The notes under the pieces were generated by a model, which was not told the DNA's origin, made no database searches, and saw only the letters and a program-made list of their open reading frames with translations. Positions 1 through 7,383 of a DNA stretch of 24,253 nucleotides are shown here, piece after piece. The stretch is from NCBI GenBank assembly GCA_023399215.1, contig JAEWQJ010000035.1:1-24253 (forward strand), in the 5' to 3' direction. Source of the stretch: Methanobacteriota archaeon. Its GTDB lineage: Archaea; Halobacteriota; Methanosarcinia; Methanosarcinales; Methanosarcinaceae. A program made the position numbers and the translations under genes. Positions within the stretch are counted from its first letter, which is position 1. Each line of letters opens with the position of its first letter.

Positions 1-1
1 C

Positions 2-73
2 ACGGTATCCATGTTCGAAGAAGAGGAAATGAATTTACAAAAACTGTTCCTCAAAATTATTGAAGGAATATAA
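2..73 (+). CDS. C-terminal tail of an upstream gene (possibly ABC ATPase)
   Basis: An open frame enters from the left edge and ends at TAA 71-73, giving 23 residues with an acidic, amphipathic end (MFEEEEMNLQKLFLKIIEGI). The composition is coding-like and resembles the extreme C-terminus of ABC transporter ATPases, but so short a tail cannot establish the family. The other two forward frames also stop within about 75 bases, so the frame choice rests on the character of the peptide. Confidence 0.45.
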   Translation, partial: TVSMFEEEEMNLQKLFLKIIEGI

Positions 74-400
74 TATAGAGTAGATACATCTATAGAGTAA
101 ATACATCTGACATGTTTAAAAGTCAAGCTGAGTTTAGAAAAAACCGAAAAAGATCAAAATTCACGCATGGTATAACTTATATCCAAAATACCAAATGATT
201 TGTCATATTACGTAAAATTAATGAAAAAAGTAATAATAAATCAGTTATCATTTTAATAGTTTGATTAGCTGGATAGAAAACTTATATATTATGTATTAAA
301 AGTGATTCATGGAATTCAAATAAATTTTCCCGAGCAAATTTGAACTCCATAAGCCTAAAGACAGGATAGCATAATAGGGTAATATTTTCGGCAATGCCTT
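74..400. other. Gene-free AT-rich spacer
   Basis: No convincing gene is seen here. Two direct copies of TAGAGTARATACATCT lie at about 76-110. The right half carries a TATA-type promoter near 275-290 and the presumed leader of the gene at 401. A minus-strand reading frame over 296-502 has no family character and overlaps the start of that gene. Confidence 0.5.
274..290 (+). promoter_or_regulatory. Archaeal BRE/TATA promoter
   Basis: TAGAAAACTTATATATT fits an A-rich BRE followed by a TATA box. Transcription would start about 25 bases downstream, near 310, leaving a leader of about 90 bases before the gene at 401. The AACTTATA core resembles the promoters of the three long repeats, but the flanking GGCCGGAA box is absent. 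Confidence 0.5.
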
Positions 401-802
401 GTGAGTATTGCATTTGTACCGGCCGTGATGGCAGAGCCAATGACAAAAACAGTAGATGGCACCAAAATGATTGTTGATATCAATGGTAAAGTAACAACAC
501 AATCAGCAGTTGGAATTGCAGGTGAAACTGCTTGTGATGTACTGACTGCAGCACTTTGGACGCTGGATCAGTTTGTTGATGATAGTAGAATTGGCCAGGC
601 TGAAACTTTACTGGCTCAAGGTGCTGATGCATTTAGAAACAATCAACTCACAACAGGATTTAATAAATTAAAACAAGGAGTAACTATCTCAATATCTCTA
701 GCAAATTATTGGGGTCCACAACTTGCCGCTTGGGTGTACAATAAACTGATCGACGCGATAAATTATGTGACAGACTTCCTCCATCAATATGGGTATTGGT
801 AA
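401..802 (+). CDS. Small exported protein of unknown function
   Basis: A 133-residue protein not assigned to a family. From the GTG at 401 it begins MSIAFVPAVMAEP, which looks like the second half of a signal peptide with an AxA-like cleavage site but is too short to be a complete one. The frame is open only back to a TAA at 380. If one C of the CC at 397-398 were removed, the reading would continue upstream as IFSAML-VSIAFV, a typical signal core, so a one-base insertion may have broken the 5' end. The mature part has a single Cys and an aromatic, amphipathic C-terminal third ending HQYGYW. A hairpin plus T-run follows at 841. Next downstream is an ABC exporter operon, so a secreted peptide served by that exporter is possible but unproven. 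Confidence 0.6.
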   Translation: MSIAFVPAVMAEPMTKTVDGTKMIVDINGKVTTQSAVGIAGETACDVLTAALWTLDQFVDDSRIGQAETLLAQGADAFRNNQLTTGFNKLKQGVTISISLANYWGPQLAAWVYNKLIDAINYVTDFLHQYGYW

Positions 803-840
803 TTCGTCAATAGTTGATATTGTTCCACATATATTGAAAT

Positions 841-860
841 GGAGTTTCTAACTCCTTTTT
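841..860 (+). terminator. Hairpin plus T-run terminator
   Basis: GGAGTT and AACTCC pair around a TCT loop and are followed by five T. It lies 39 bases after the stop of the gene at 401-802 and fits its terminator. Confidence 0.55.
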
Positions 861-1005
861 CCCACATTTTGGGCACTACTTGAATAGGCTGTAATAGTAG
901 CATAGAAACAATAGCATAGAAACGTAGGCAAAAACTATGTGGAGGTAATGTCATAAAAATATCAGTAATGTGAATGGATAAACTATGAATGGATGACCTG
1001 CGTAC

Positions 1006-1058
1006 TAAAAACTTATTAATAGATATCTCTTGCTGGTTTCAAAACCAGCATATTTTTT
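1006..1058 (+). promoter_or_regulatory. Promoter and leader hairpin of the ABC operon
   Basis: A TATA-like ACTTATTAAT at 1011-1020 follows an A-rich BRE (TAAAA). Close downstream TGCTGGTTT (1031-1039) and AAACCAGCA (1042-1050) form a perfect inverted repeat, followed by TATTTTTT. The hairpin overlaps the expected transcription start and lies 22 bases before the first ATG of the operon. It could be an operator, a 5'-end stabiliser or a small terminator; the sequence does not decide. Confidence 0.4.
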
Positions 1059-1071
1059 GAAATGTGATATT

Positions 1072-1449
1072 ATGAAGACCGGAAATTTATTGTTTATAGG
1101 GATATTGACTGGGCTTGTATTATTCGGATTTTTTGAATTTTTAGGGCTTGATCCAACATACGGAGGGATTATAGGTGCGGTTATTGTAGGTACATTGATT
1201 GGTAAAAATATAGGCAAGGGCTCGGAGAAGTATGCTTTTTTTACAATATTTACGTATAATCTTATTGGCTGGATTTTAGTATTTTTGTTTACCTCCGATG
1301 GAAAGCTTGCGTTACAATATGGGGGTATAGCTTTGTCTGCTCTCATCGGCTTTGTGCTCATTATGATTTTTTTCTATTCAATAATCGGGTTCTTTGGAGC
1401 ATTTATTGCTTCCAACCTAAGCAGGAATAAACAGGATGAAGGATTATGA
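1072..1449 (+). CDS. Small integral membrane protein (DUF5518-like)
   Basis: A 125-residue, very hydrophobic protein with about four membrane segments and glycine-rich loops (LDPTYGGIIGAVIVGTLIG). The ATG at 1072 is chosen over the upstream TTG at 1030 because the extra 14 residues would precede a natural membrane start and overlap the leader hairpin. Its stop overlaps the next gene's start as ATGA (1446-1449), so it is translationally coupled to the ABC-2 permease and probably works with it. Size and layout resemble the archaeal DUF5518 membrane family, but this is recalled from memory. Function unknown; an accessory subunit or immunity-type protein for the transporter is a guess. Confidence 0.7.
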   Translation: MKTGNLLFIGILTGLVLFGFFEFLGLDPTYGGIIGAVIVGTLIGKNIGKGSEKYAFFTIFTYNLIGWILVFLFTSDGKLALQYGGIALSALIGFVLIMIFFYSIIGFFGAFIASNLSRNKQDEGL

Positions 1450-2195
1450 ATTTTTATGAAGTACAGGTTATTGGGGAAGATGAAACATTTAGGGGTTCAA
1501 AAAGTAGATATGTATGGCTTTTTGGCGGAATTTTTATTTTTCTTTGTTTCCTGGCATTGCACTATGGTACTTATATATCCTTTTTATTTTCAAATTCAGA
1601 AGGTGTCCCATATACTTTAATTTCATATCTGGTGGTGCTGTTTGTCGGACCTTTTATGACTTTGATAGCATCTTTTGATATCGTAAGCAGTGAAACTGAA
1701 ACCGGGTCGATAAGATACATTCTCTCCAAAGTCCACAGATCATCTTTTATCTTAGGAAAGTTTTTCTTCCTTTTTCTGGTATTTATTATCGTTTCCACTG
1801 GAATTGCACTTATAAACCTGATATATCAGTATTCTGCAGGTAATTCTTTTCAGTTAGAAAACGTCTTTTTGTTCTGGATTTCTTCAAGCCTTTACCTTGG
1901 GTGCTTCATAAGTATTTTTTTATTTATCTCAACACTGTCTGCAAACAATAAAATTTCATTTACAATGTCTGTGGTATTTCTTGGAATTTTGATCTTTTTT
2001 ATTTCACAGGGAAATGAAAGTTATCTAAAATATATCACTCCTTTTTTTTACGGGATTAAAAACATAGAGTTCATGAAAGGCTTCCCGGTTGAAACTGGAT
2101 ACCTTGCGGTTTTTGAAAGTCTGTTTTCAATGTTCCTGTACATACTGGTTTTTTTGTCCATGAGTTTGGTAGCTATTAAAAGGAGGGATTTCTAA
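1446..2195 (+). CDS. ABC-2 type transporter permease
   Basis: A 249-residue membrane protein with six predicted segments. The conserved feature of NosY/ABC-2 permeases is visible at about residues 70-85, where the first large loop reads FDIVSSETETGSIRYILS (the SSExExGTIRxLLS element), followed by a K-x-F start of the next helix. It overlaps the upstream small membrane protein by four bases and the downstream ATPase by one base, so the three genes form one transcript. By family knowledge such NosY/NosF-type pairs export peptides, drugs or lipids, or give self-protection against bacteriocins. The substrate is not visible here. Confidence 0.9.
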   Translation: MNFYEVQVIGEDETFRGSKSRYVWLFGGIFIFLCFLALHYGTYISFLFSNSEGVPYTLISYLVVLFVGPFMTLIASFDIVSSETETGSIRYILSKVHRSSFILGKFFFLFLVFIIVSTGIALINLIYQYSAGNSFQLENVFLFWISSSLYLGCFISIFLFISTLSANNKISFTMSVVFLGILIFFISQGNESYLKYITPFFYGIKNIEFMKGFPVETGYLAVFESLFSMFLYILVFLSMSLVAIKRRDF

Positions 2196-3127
2196 TTACT
2201 GCGGCTATTTCTACCAAAAACCTGTCCAAAAAATACGGCTCTCGCTTAGTTCTAGAAAATCTTTCCCTGAATGTAGAAAAAGGAAGTATTTATGGTTTTT
2301 TGGGCCAGAATGGTGCCGGAAAAACAACTACAATAAAATTACTGTCAGGGCTTTCAATACCTACGCAAGGGCAAATTTTTGTTGATGGTATGGATCTGTC
2401 TTCCGAATCAGGAAAAGTTAAACAGATTCTGGGCCTGGTCCCGCAGGATTCGGGCTTTTATGACGAACGGACAGCCCTAAGCCATATGGTATATTACGGG
2501 AGATTAAAAGGCCTGAGTAAAAAAGAAAGCTTGGAGCAATCAAGGATTTTACTGAACCAGGTTGGGCTTGGAAATGAGATGTTTAAAAAAGTAGGATATT
2601 TTTCCCATGGCATGAAAACGCGGCTGGGAATTGCACAGGCTCTTTTGAATAGTCCAAAAGTACTGATTCTTGATGAGCCTACTAATGGTCTCGACCCTGT
2701 TGGGATCCGACAAATCCGGCAAATTCTTCGTGAGTGCAATAACAAAGGAATCACGATATTTCTTTCATCCCACAACCTACTGGAAATACAGGAGATTTGT
2801 ACCCACGTTGGAATTCTGGATAAAGGCAAACTTATAGCCGAAAACACAATTGAAAAAATCCGTCACCTTGAGTCAAACGGGGTTATTACGATTGGGGTCT
2901 ACAATCTCTCTTCTAAGATGATTTCTTTAATCGAGAATCTGGAGTTTGTCGTAAAAACCGAATTGAAAGCCGAACATACTCTTGAAATTTTCGTAAACTC
3001 CAGGACAGATGTCAAACCGGAAGTCAACAGGTTAATTGTTGAAGGTGGAGGCCAAGTTTTCAAACTTATAGAAAACTCTCTCTCATTGGAAGATGCGTAT
3101 TTTGATGCTACCGGAATAAATCCTTAA
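2195..3127 (+). CDS. ABC transporter ATP-binding protein, apparent ATT start
   Basis: The 310-residue reading from 2195 contains a complete N-terminus (ISTKNLSKKYGSR, then the first beta strands), Walker A GQNGAGKTT, a Q-loop at LVPQDSGFYDE, a signature reading FSHGMKTRLGIAQAL (usual LSGGM), Walker B LILDEPTNGLD and the H-loop SSH. A C-terminal extension of about 90 residues is typical of NosF/CcmA-like exporters. No ATG, GTG or TTG exists in this frame before the TTG at 2300, which lies just before Walker A and would delete essential strands. A strong AGGAGGG at 2181-2187 is correctly spaced for ATT at 2195, which shares its first base with the permease stop. So ATT is the likely initiator, or an ATG was lost recently. 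It energises the permease at 1446. Confidence 0.88.
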   Translation: MTAAISTKNLSKKYGSRLVLENLSLNVEKGSIYGFLGQNGAGKTTTIKLLSGLSIPTQGQIFVDGMDLSSESGKVKQILGLVPQDSGFYDERTALSHMVYYGRLKGLSKKESLEQSRILLNQVGLGNEMFKKVGYFSHGMKTRLGIAQALLNSPKVLILDEPTNGLDPVGIRQIRQILRECNNKGITIFLSSHNLLEIQEICTHVGILDKGKLIAENTIEKIRHLESNGVITIGVYNLSSKMISLIENLEFVVKTELKAEHTLEIFVNSRTDVKPEVNRLIVEGGGQVFKLIENSLSLEDAYFDATGINP

Positions 3128-3505
3128 TTTTCGGACAAGAAGTCCAGATTTTAATATGAAACTAAACAAAGAAATCTAAATACTATAAATATTGAAATAT
3201 TCCCAAATCTCTGAGTCAGAGACTTAGGCCGGAAAACTCATAAAGGATTATTTAAGACTTAAAAATGAGAACGTTTTTAAGTATTGTGCCAGAGCGTATC
3301 TTAAATTAAAACTAATGAATGCTGTGAATTATGGACTATTTCATTAAGGGGTTACTATCGTGAGATGAATAATTAATGAAATCTAAAGAAAAGAAGGGCA
3401 GAGAGCCTCTTTTCTCCCTAAAAATTGAAAATGTCAACGAAATTTAGTTCTGTTTGAAACATACAACCCCAATAGTGAATTTGTCTTTTTGGGGATAGTA
3501 TTAAA
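3128..3505. other. Intergenic region with a repeat-type promoter
   Basis: No gene is seen. At 3227-3246 lies a GGCCGGAAAACTCATAAAGG element, nearly the same as the promoter core of the three long repeats. The remainder is AT-rich leader-like sequence running to the broken gene at 3506. Confidence 0.55.
3227..3246 (+). promoter_or_regulatory. Isolated copy of the repeat promoter core
   Basis: GGCCGGAA followed by AACTCATAAAGG matches the BRE/TATA part of the modules at 5144, 9424 and 13226 with one change in the TATA box. The divergent left arm of the inverted repeat and the rest of the module are absent. It points toward the pseudogene at 3506. Confidence 0.5.
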
Positions 3506-3715
3506 ATGAAAACAAGAACAAAACTCTTAATTGGATATTTTCTTGCGATACTTGCAATATGTCTGGCTTTCTTTTTAACTTTATTTCATCCACCGGGGTC
3601 AGGTGAGTATGGTATCGCATACAAACTTTAAGACGTGCCTGAGAAATACGTGGAATTGAGTTCAGCAGATCTTGAGAAATATCGGCAGTGTGCCAATTTT
3701 TCTGTAAAATCATAA
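3506..3715 (+). pseudogene. Broken small membrane-anchored protein
   Basis: From ATG 3506 the frame reads a lysine start and one long hydrophobic segment (LLIGYFLAILAICLAFFLTL), then SGEYGIAYKL and a TAA at 3629-3631. Beyond the stop the same frame continues with clearly coding character (DVPEKYVELSSADLEKYRQC) to TAA 3713-3715. An in-frame nonsense change in a short membrane-anchored protein is the simplest reading. A 41-residue product is possible, but the downstream continuity argues for decay. Function unknown. Confidence 0.6.
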
Positions 3716-3879
3716 ATATCAAAAAGTTATTGAGTAGAAAATTCCATATCGGAAGACCAATTATCTACATAATACATAAAAACTTGACTTCAAATTTACA
3801 GCAAATTTGAGACACTTCCTTTTTTTAATTTAGTAGCAAATTATTATATAATAAGACACTGGTCGTTTTAAAATATTAA

Positions 3880-3893
3880 CAGAAACTATATAT
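3880..3893 (+). promoter_or_regulatory. Archaeal BRE/TATA promoter
   Basis: CAGAAACTATATATG is a good BRE plus TATA. Initiation about 25 bases later would leave a leader of only about 15 bases that still contains the GGGTG Shine-Dalgarno before ATG 3927. Confidence 0.5.
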
Positions 3894-3926
3894 GTCTGTA
3901 TTTATAATTCTTTTTTGGGTGTTACT

Positions 3927-4403
3927 ATGAAAACCTGCAATGTGTTGATTTTATGCGTTATTATAGGATTGATGACTATTCCTGCGGTTTCCGCTGAAAA
4001 AGGAGACTCAGAAAATGCTAATGGAAAAGACTACATTGTTAGTCCCTGGATAGAAAATTCTTTTGATACAGAGAATCCTCTTTTTTCTACATTGTTAAGT
4101 CAGTCCATAAGCCAGGGGCAGACTATAACTAACAATGTAAATGTGGGATCAGGAGTGAATTATCTTGAAGTGGACTTGAACTGGGGAGATACTAGTGATT
4201 CCCTGACTCTTAATGTTTACACTCCCTCAGGAAGTAAACTCGGAACTTACCGCGATAACTCTGATGGAAGCGCAAATGGTAGAATACATTTCAGTATAGA
4301 TCCTTCCCAGGGATACGTGCAACAGGGAACTTGGAAGTTCAAGGTATATGGAGAATCAGTTAGTGGAACACAGAGCTACACATTTGGTGTCGCATTGCAT
4401 TAA
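3927..4403 (+). CDS. Secreted PPC-like domain protein
   Basis: A 158-residue exported protein. A signal peptide (residues 1-22, MKTCNVLIL..PAVSA) is followed by a beta-rich domain resembling bacterial pre-peptidase C-terminal (PPC) domains: SLTLNVYTPSGSKLGTY, then a glycine/asparagine turn and GTWKFKVYG near the end. ATG 3927, preceded by GGGTG, is preferred to the TTG at 3915. Similar in size and fold signature to the protein at 5738. It overlaps or abuts the membrane-bound regulator at 4348, suggesting a sensor/secreted-protein pair. Role at the cell surface unknown. Confidence 0.8.
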   Translation: MKTCNVLILCVIIGLMTIPAVSAEKGDSENANGKDYIVSPWIENSFDTENPLFSTLLSQSISQGQTITNNVNVGSGVNYLEVDLNWGDTSDSLTLNVYTPSGSKLGTYRDNSDGSANGRIHFSIDPSQGYVQQGTWKFKVYGESVSGTQSYTFGVALH

Positions 4404-5130
4404 TTATAGGAGAATCTGTCTCTTTTGCTTTTTATTTTTATTTTCAATATTAACAGCTGAAGCTACGGAATATACTGTAAGCCCTTTTCCGAGCGATCAG
4501 TCTGGAGCTTCAATTAACGGAGAAAAAGTAGTTGAACTTGAAGTCACTCAGATACCTTACTGGCAGTTTTTGCTCTGGCTAGCTGCGATGCAAATCTTAT
4601 CAATAATAGACGTAATTCTGTACTTTACAAAACTTATTTTCGTGTTACTAGGATTCAAAATTGTAGATAAAGAAAATGTACTAGATAATCCTAATCGATC
4701 TAGTATCTATACGTATATCAAGACTAAACCGGGAGCATGCATTGGTGAAATTGTAGAAAAAACAGGCTTAGGCAGAGGAAAAGTAAGGCATCATACAACT
4801 ATTCTGGAAGTTCAGAACAAAATTGAAGTCCATAACGATGGCGGAAAGATTAGGTATTTCGAAAATAATTCCACTTATGATGAAGAAGAAATAAAAATTA
4901 TTTCTGCTCTTCAAAACATAACAAATCAAAGAATAGTTTCAGAAATACAAAATGGAAAATGTAATACAAACTCAGCTCTTGCACATGAAATTGGAGTTTC
5001 CAGAGCTACAATTAGCTGGTATATGAGAACTCTTAAAGAAGTAGAACTCATAAATGAAGAAAGAAAAGGAAAAAATATCATTTATAGAATAAACCCTTCT
5101 TATGAAACCTTGATTGAAAAATATGGATAA
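4348..5130 (+). CDS. Membrane-anchored two-winged-helix transcriptional regulator
   Basis: Residues about 22-40 are a signal or first membrane segment (ICLFCFLFLFSILTAEA), followed by a short external region, a second membrane stretch (about 75-105, YWQFLLWLAAMQILS onward), then two winged-helix domains facing the cytoplasm. The first contains CIGEIVEKTGLGRGKVRHH and the second NSALAHEIGVSRATISWYMR, each ending in a basic wing. This layout is common in Methanosarcina and probably couples an outside signal to transcription. The start is uncertain: ATG 4348 overlaps the upstream gene by 56 bases and lacks a ribosome site; TTG 4384 or GTG 4387 would give a more usual short N-terminus. It may regulate its secreted neighbour or the repeat promoters (inference). 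Confidence 0.82.
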   Translation: MENQLVEHRATHLVSHCINYRRICLFCFLFLFSILTAEATEYTVSPFPSDQSGASINGEKVVELEVTQIPYWQFLLWLAAMQILSIIDVILYFTKLIFVLLGFKIVDKENVLDNPNRSSIYTYIKTKPGACIGEIVEKTGLGRGKVRHHTTILEVQNKIEVHNDGGKIRYFENNSTYDEEEIKIISALQNITNQRIVSEIQNGKCNTNSALAHEIGVSRATISWYMRTLKEVELINEERKGKNIIYRINPSYETLIEKYG

Positions 5131-5462
5131 AATAATCTTGAATCCGGTTTTAAAAATACCGGCTATCAAAAAGTTTCTAAAAAAGTTTGCTTTAATCTCT
5201 CGACATCCTTTTTTAATTAAGCAGATCTTTATTCTCCAATCTACTTATTCTTAAATCCTGAATCTCTATGATCCAAGAATGAAAGCTGACTTCGCAATTC
5301 TTGCGGTAAAAATACATAATGGCAAAGTTTTAAAACTATGCGATCTCGTAAAGTCCTATTTTGCCATAGAAAAATACAGTATCTCAAAGAACATATCAGC
5401 CATTCTTTTTCAGCAAAAAGCCTGGTTATTAACTGTAAATTTCAAATAATTGACATCGAACT

Positions 5463-5580
5463 GCTCTATATATAACTTCCGGCCAATCTCTCTAACTGTT
5501 TTTTGTAGCTCATTTTAGATCTGTAAAGATTTCCTGATCTCTGATAGTTAGAGAAATTGGCCGGAAAACTTATAAAGGAT
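5463..5580. promoter_or_regulatory. Divergent promoter pair with 21-bp inverted repeat (copy A)
   Basis: The left arm (5477-5497, TTCCGGCC...CTAACT) and right arm (5546-5566, AGTTAG...GGCCGGAA) are reverse complements at 20 of 21 positions, 48 bases apart. Each arm is flanked on its outer side by a TATA box: AACTTATAAAGG toward the gene at 5738 and TTATATATAG on the minus strand. This is what a shared regulator controlling two divergent starts would need. Confidence 0.65.
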
Positions 5581-5705
5581 TCTCAAAAACTGGATAAGTG
5601 GGAATATTTTGCAGGATTCAGTAAAGTTTGAGACCGATCCTGAACCCTGCATACCCGAAGGCATGAAGTATATAACTTTATAACTATTTTAGAGTTTGTT
5701 TCTTG

Positions 5706-5728
5706 CCTCTTAAATGAAAGTGAAGAGG
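5706..5728 (+). promoter_or_regulatory. Hairpin covering the Shine-Dalgarno (copy A)
   Basis: CCTCTT (5706-5711) pairs with AAGAGG (5723-5728), which includes the GAGGT ribosome site of the gene at 5738. The pairing is kept in all three module copies, although the loop differs. Confidence 0.5.
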
Positions 5729-5737
5729 TAAAAATAA

Positions 5738-6220
5738 ATGATCGCAAAGAAATTCGGCACCGGAAAATTGTTTTTGGCAATGTTCCTGGTATGTATGGCT
5801 TTTATGCCGGCAGCAAGTGCAGAAGAAACTGCTAATGTAGTGGAGAATGTTAAAGATGGAGATGTTGGAATCCTGTCCCTTGTATTGTCTGTACCTATCT
5901 CTGGAGAGTTAACTCCAACCTCAGACACAGATACCTACTATTTTACTGTACCGTCTGGACAAGGCTGGGACAGAATATCAGCAGATGTGCTAGTATCCGG
6001 TATACACGCTCTTGATATAAATGGTGATATTAGTATCGAATTAATCAAGCCAAATGGTACAAAGGTAGATGGCGACACTATCTATGGTACTGAGACTCAT
6101 TTGGATTTCGACTATGATCCCGGTTATGACCTAACAGCAGGTACCTGGAAAATCAAGGTTAAAGGCGTTGACCTAAATGGTACTCCAGGATACGATGGCT
6201 CAGCAACTGTTTATAATTGA
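5738..6220 (+). CDS. Secreted PPC-like domain protein
   Basis: A 160-residue exported protein with a clear signal peptide (residues 1-28, ending PAASA before EET). The mature part has the PPC-like pattern: SGELTPTSDTDTYYFTVPSG near residues 54-75, a central strand ISIELIKPNGTKV and a late GTWKIKVKG. It uses ATG 5738 with GAGGT eight to ten bases upstream. Its whole 5' region is copy A of the long repeat, so it should be co-controlled with the halocin-like gene at 10017. Terminator hairpin at 6252. Surface or secreted role; no catalytic residues evident. Confidence 0.8.
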   Translation: MIAKKFGTGKLFLAMFLVCMAFMPAASAEETANVVENVKDGDVGILSLVLSVPISGELTPTSDTDTYYFTVPSGQGWDRISADVLVSGIHALDINGDISIELIKPNGTKVDGDTIYGTETHLDFDYDPGYDLTAGTWKIKVKGVDLNGTPGYDGSATVYN

Positions 6221-6251
6221 TTGATAGCTATCAATGATAAGGGCTTTATAG

Positions 6252-6284
6252 GGAAGGTTACATTGTACCTTCCTTTGAATTTTT
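6252..6284 (+). terminator. Hairpin plus T-rich terminator
   Basis: GGAAGGT (6252-6258) and ACCTTCC (6267-6273) form a seven-base stem followed by TTTGAATTTTTG, 32 bases after the stop at 6220. Confidence 0.5.
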
Positions 6285-6310
6285 GGAGACCATTTCTTAA
6301 AGTGATATAT

Positions 6311-7369
6311 ATGAAAATTAAAGTTTATTTTTCAGTGGTGTTTGTTTATCTAATATTAATTGCAGGCACCGCAGAAGCAGCTACGGTCACAGTGAGCAAA
6401 AATGGTGAAGCGAATTACACAATAATTCAGGAAGCTATCAATAATGTAAAAGATGGCGATACAATTCTTGTTTACAATGGAAACTTCACGGAAAATGTGA
6501 TTGTTAATAAATCTGTGTCCATAAAATCTAATTCTGGAAATCCAGATGATACCATAATTCAGGCTTCCAATCCTGGAGAACATATCTTCAATGTGACTGA
6601 GGATGACGTAACTATCAGTGGCTTTAAAATTACTGGTGCCAGTAACATTGTTACATCTCCAACCGCTGGAGTACATCTTGAAGGAGTTAATAACAGCATT
6701 ATTAGTAACAACAAATTATCAAACAACGTAGTCGGTATAGATCTCCAGAGTTCCGATCATAACATGCTGAGCAAGAACACTGTTTCTGATAATGAGAGAG
6801 GCATTAGTCTTACAAATTCTAACGACAATGATCTCATCAATAATGATGCTTTTAACAACCGATTTGGCATCTACTTTTGGGGTTCCAAAAATAATATTTT
6901 GAGTTATAATAATGCAAGTTCGAACGAAGAAGACGGTATCTGGATTGAAGATGGTAGTAATAACAACACACTGAGAAATAACATGGTCTCAAATAGTAAT
7001 GATGACGGTATTCTACTTACTGAATCCAGCAATAACAATACAATGTCAGGTAACAATGTAACTTTGAGCCTTGTTGGAGTTCAAATAACTGATTCCAACA
7101 ATAATACGGTCAAAAATAATTTCATATCAAACAACAGCCGTATTGGGATTTCAATAATAAGGAATTCCAGTAATAATACAGTTAAAGATAATTTCCTATC
7201 AAATAACAGTGAAAGTATCGTAACGGAAAGCTCTACCAACCAAATCTACAATAACAAAATTAAGGAAGGAAAAATCCATGATACGAACGCTTCACAGATA
7301 GCATTTATCTGTCCTTTCCTGACAGTTGTTATATTTGGAATAGCAGTTATATTCTTGAGAAAAGAGTAG
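6311..7369 (+). CDS. NosD-like right-handed beta-helix surface protein
   Basis: A 352-residue protein: signal peptide (1-24, ending GTAEA), then the periplasmic copper-binding/NosD start TVSKNGEANYTIIQEAIN and GDTILVYNGNFTENVIVNKS, then about nine parallel beta-helix turns of roughly 23 residues rich in N-N-x and S-x-N-N-T (residues about 110-320), and a C-terminal membrane anchor IAFICPFLTVVIFGIAVIFL with basic tail. ATG 6311 is chosen because the 30 residues available upstream precede a normal signal peptide. High Asn/Ser content offers many glycosylation sequons. Such proteins are abundant on the Methanosarcina surface; the ligand is unknown. It lies 14 bases before the peptidase gene and may share its transcript. 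Confidence 0.85.
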   Translation: MKIKVYFSVVFVYLILIAGTAEAATVTVSKNGEANYTIIQEAINNVKDGDTILVYNGNFTENVIVNKSVSIKSNSGNPDDTIIQASNPGEHIFNVTEDDVTISGFKITGASNIVTSPTAGVHLEGVNNSIISNNKLSNNVVGIDLQSSDHNMLSKNTVSDNERGISLTNSNDNDLINNDAFNNRFGIYFWGSKNNILSYNNASSNEEDGIWIEDGSNNNTLRNNMVSNSNDDGILLTESSNNNTMSGNNVTLSLVGVQITDSNNNTVKNNFISNNSRIGISIIRNSSNNTVKDNFLSNNSESIVTESSTNQIYNNKIKEGKIHDTNASQIAFICPFLTVVIFGIAVIFLRKE

Positions 7370-7383
7370 TTTTTGGTGAGAGC

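Larger units (their letters stand above)
5144..5736 (+). repeat. Long direct repeat, copy A (regulatory module)
   Basis: About 590 bases closely similar to the copies at 9424 and 13226; it starts 14 bases after the stop at 5130 and ends at the ATG of 5738. It contains, in order, a ~330-base AT-rich left part with a decayed minus-strand reading frame, a divergent inverted-repeat promoter (5463-5580), a ~140-base leader and a Shine-Dalgarno hairpin. No transposase or terminal inverted repeats are visible. This copy does not share the downstream coding start of copies B and C, so similarity stops at the ribosome site. Confidence 0.88.

Noticed and set aside
5144..5736. Long repeats as insertion sequences
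   Set aside because: No transposase frame, terminal inverted repeats or target duplications could be seen; the repeats are placed as upstream regions of genes.
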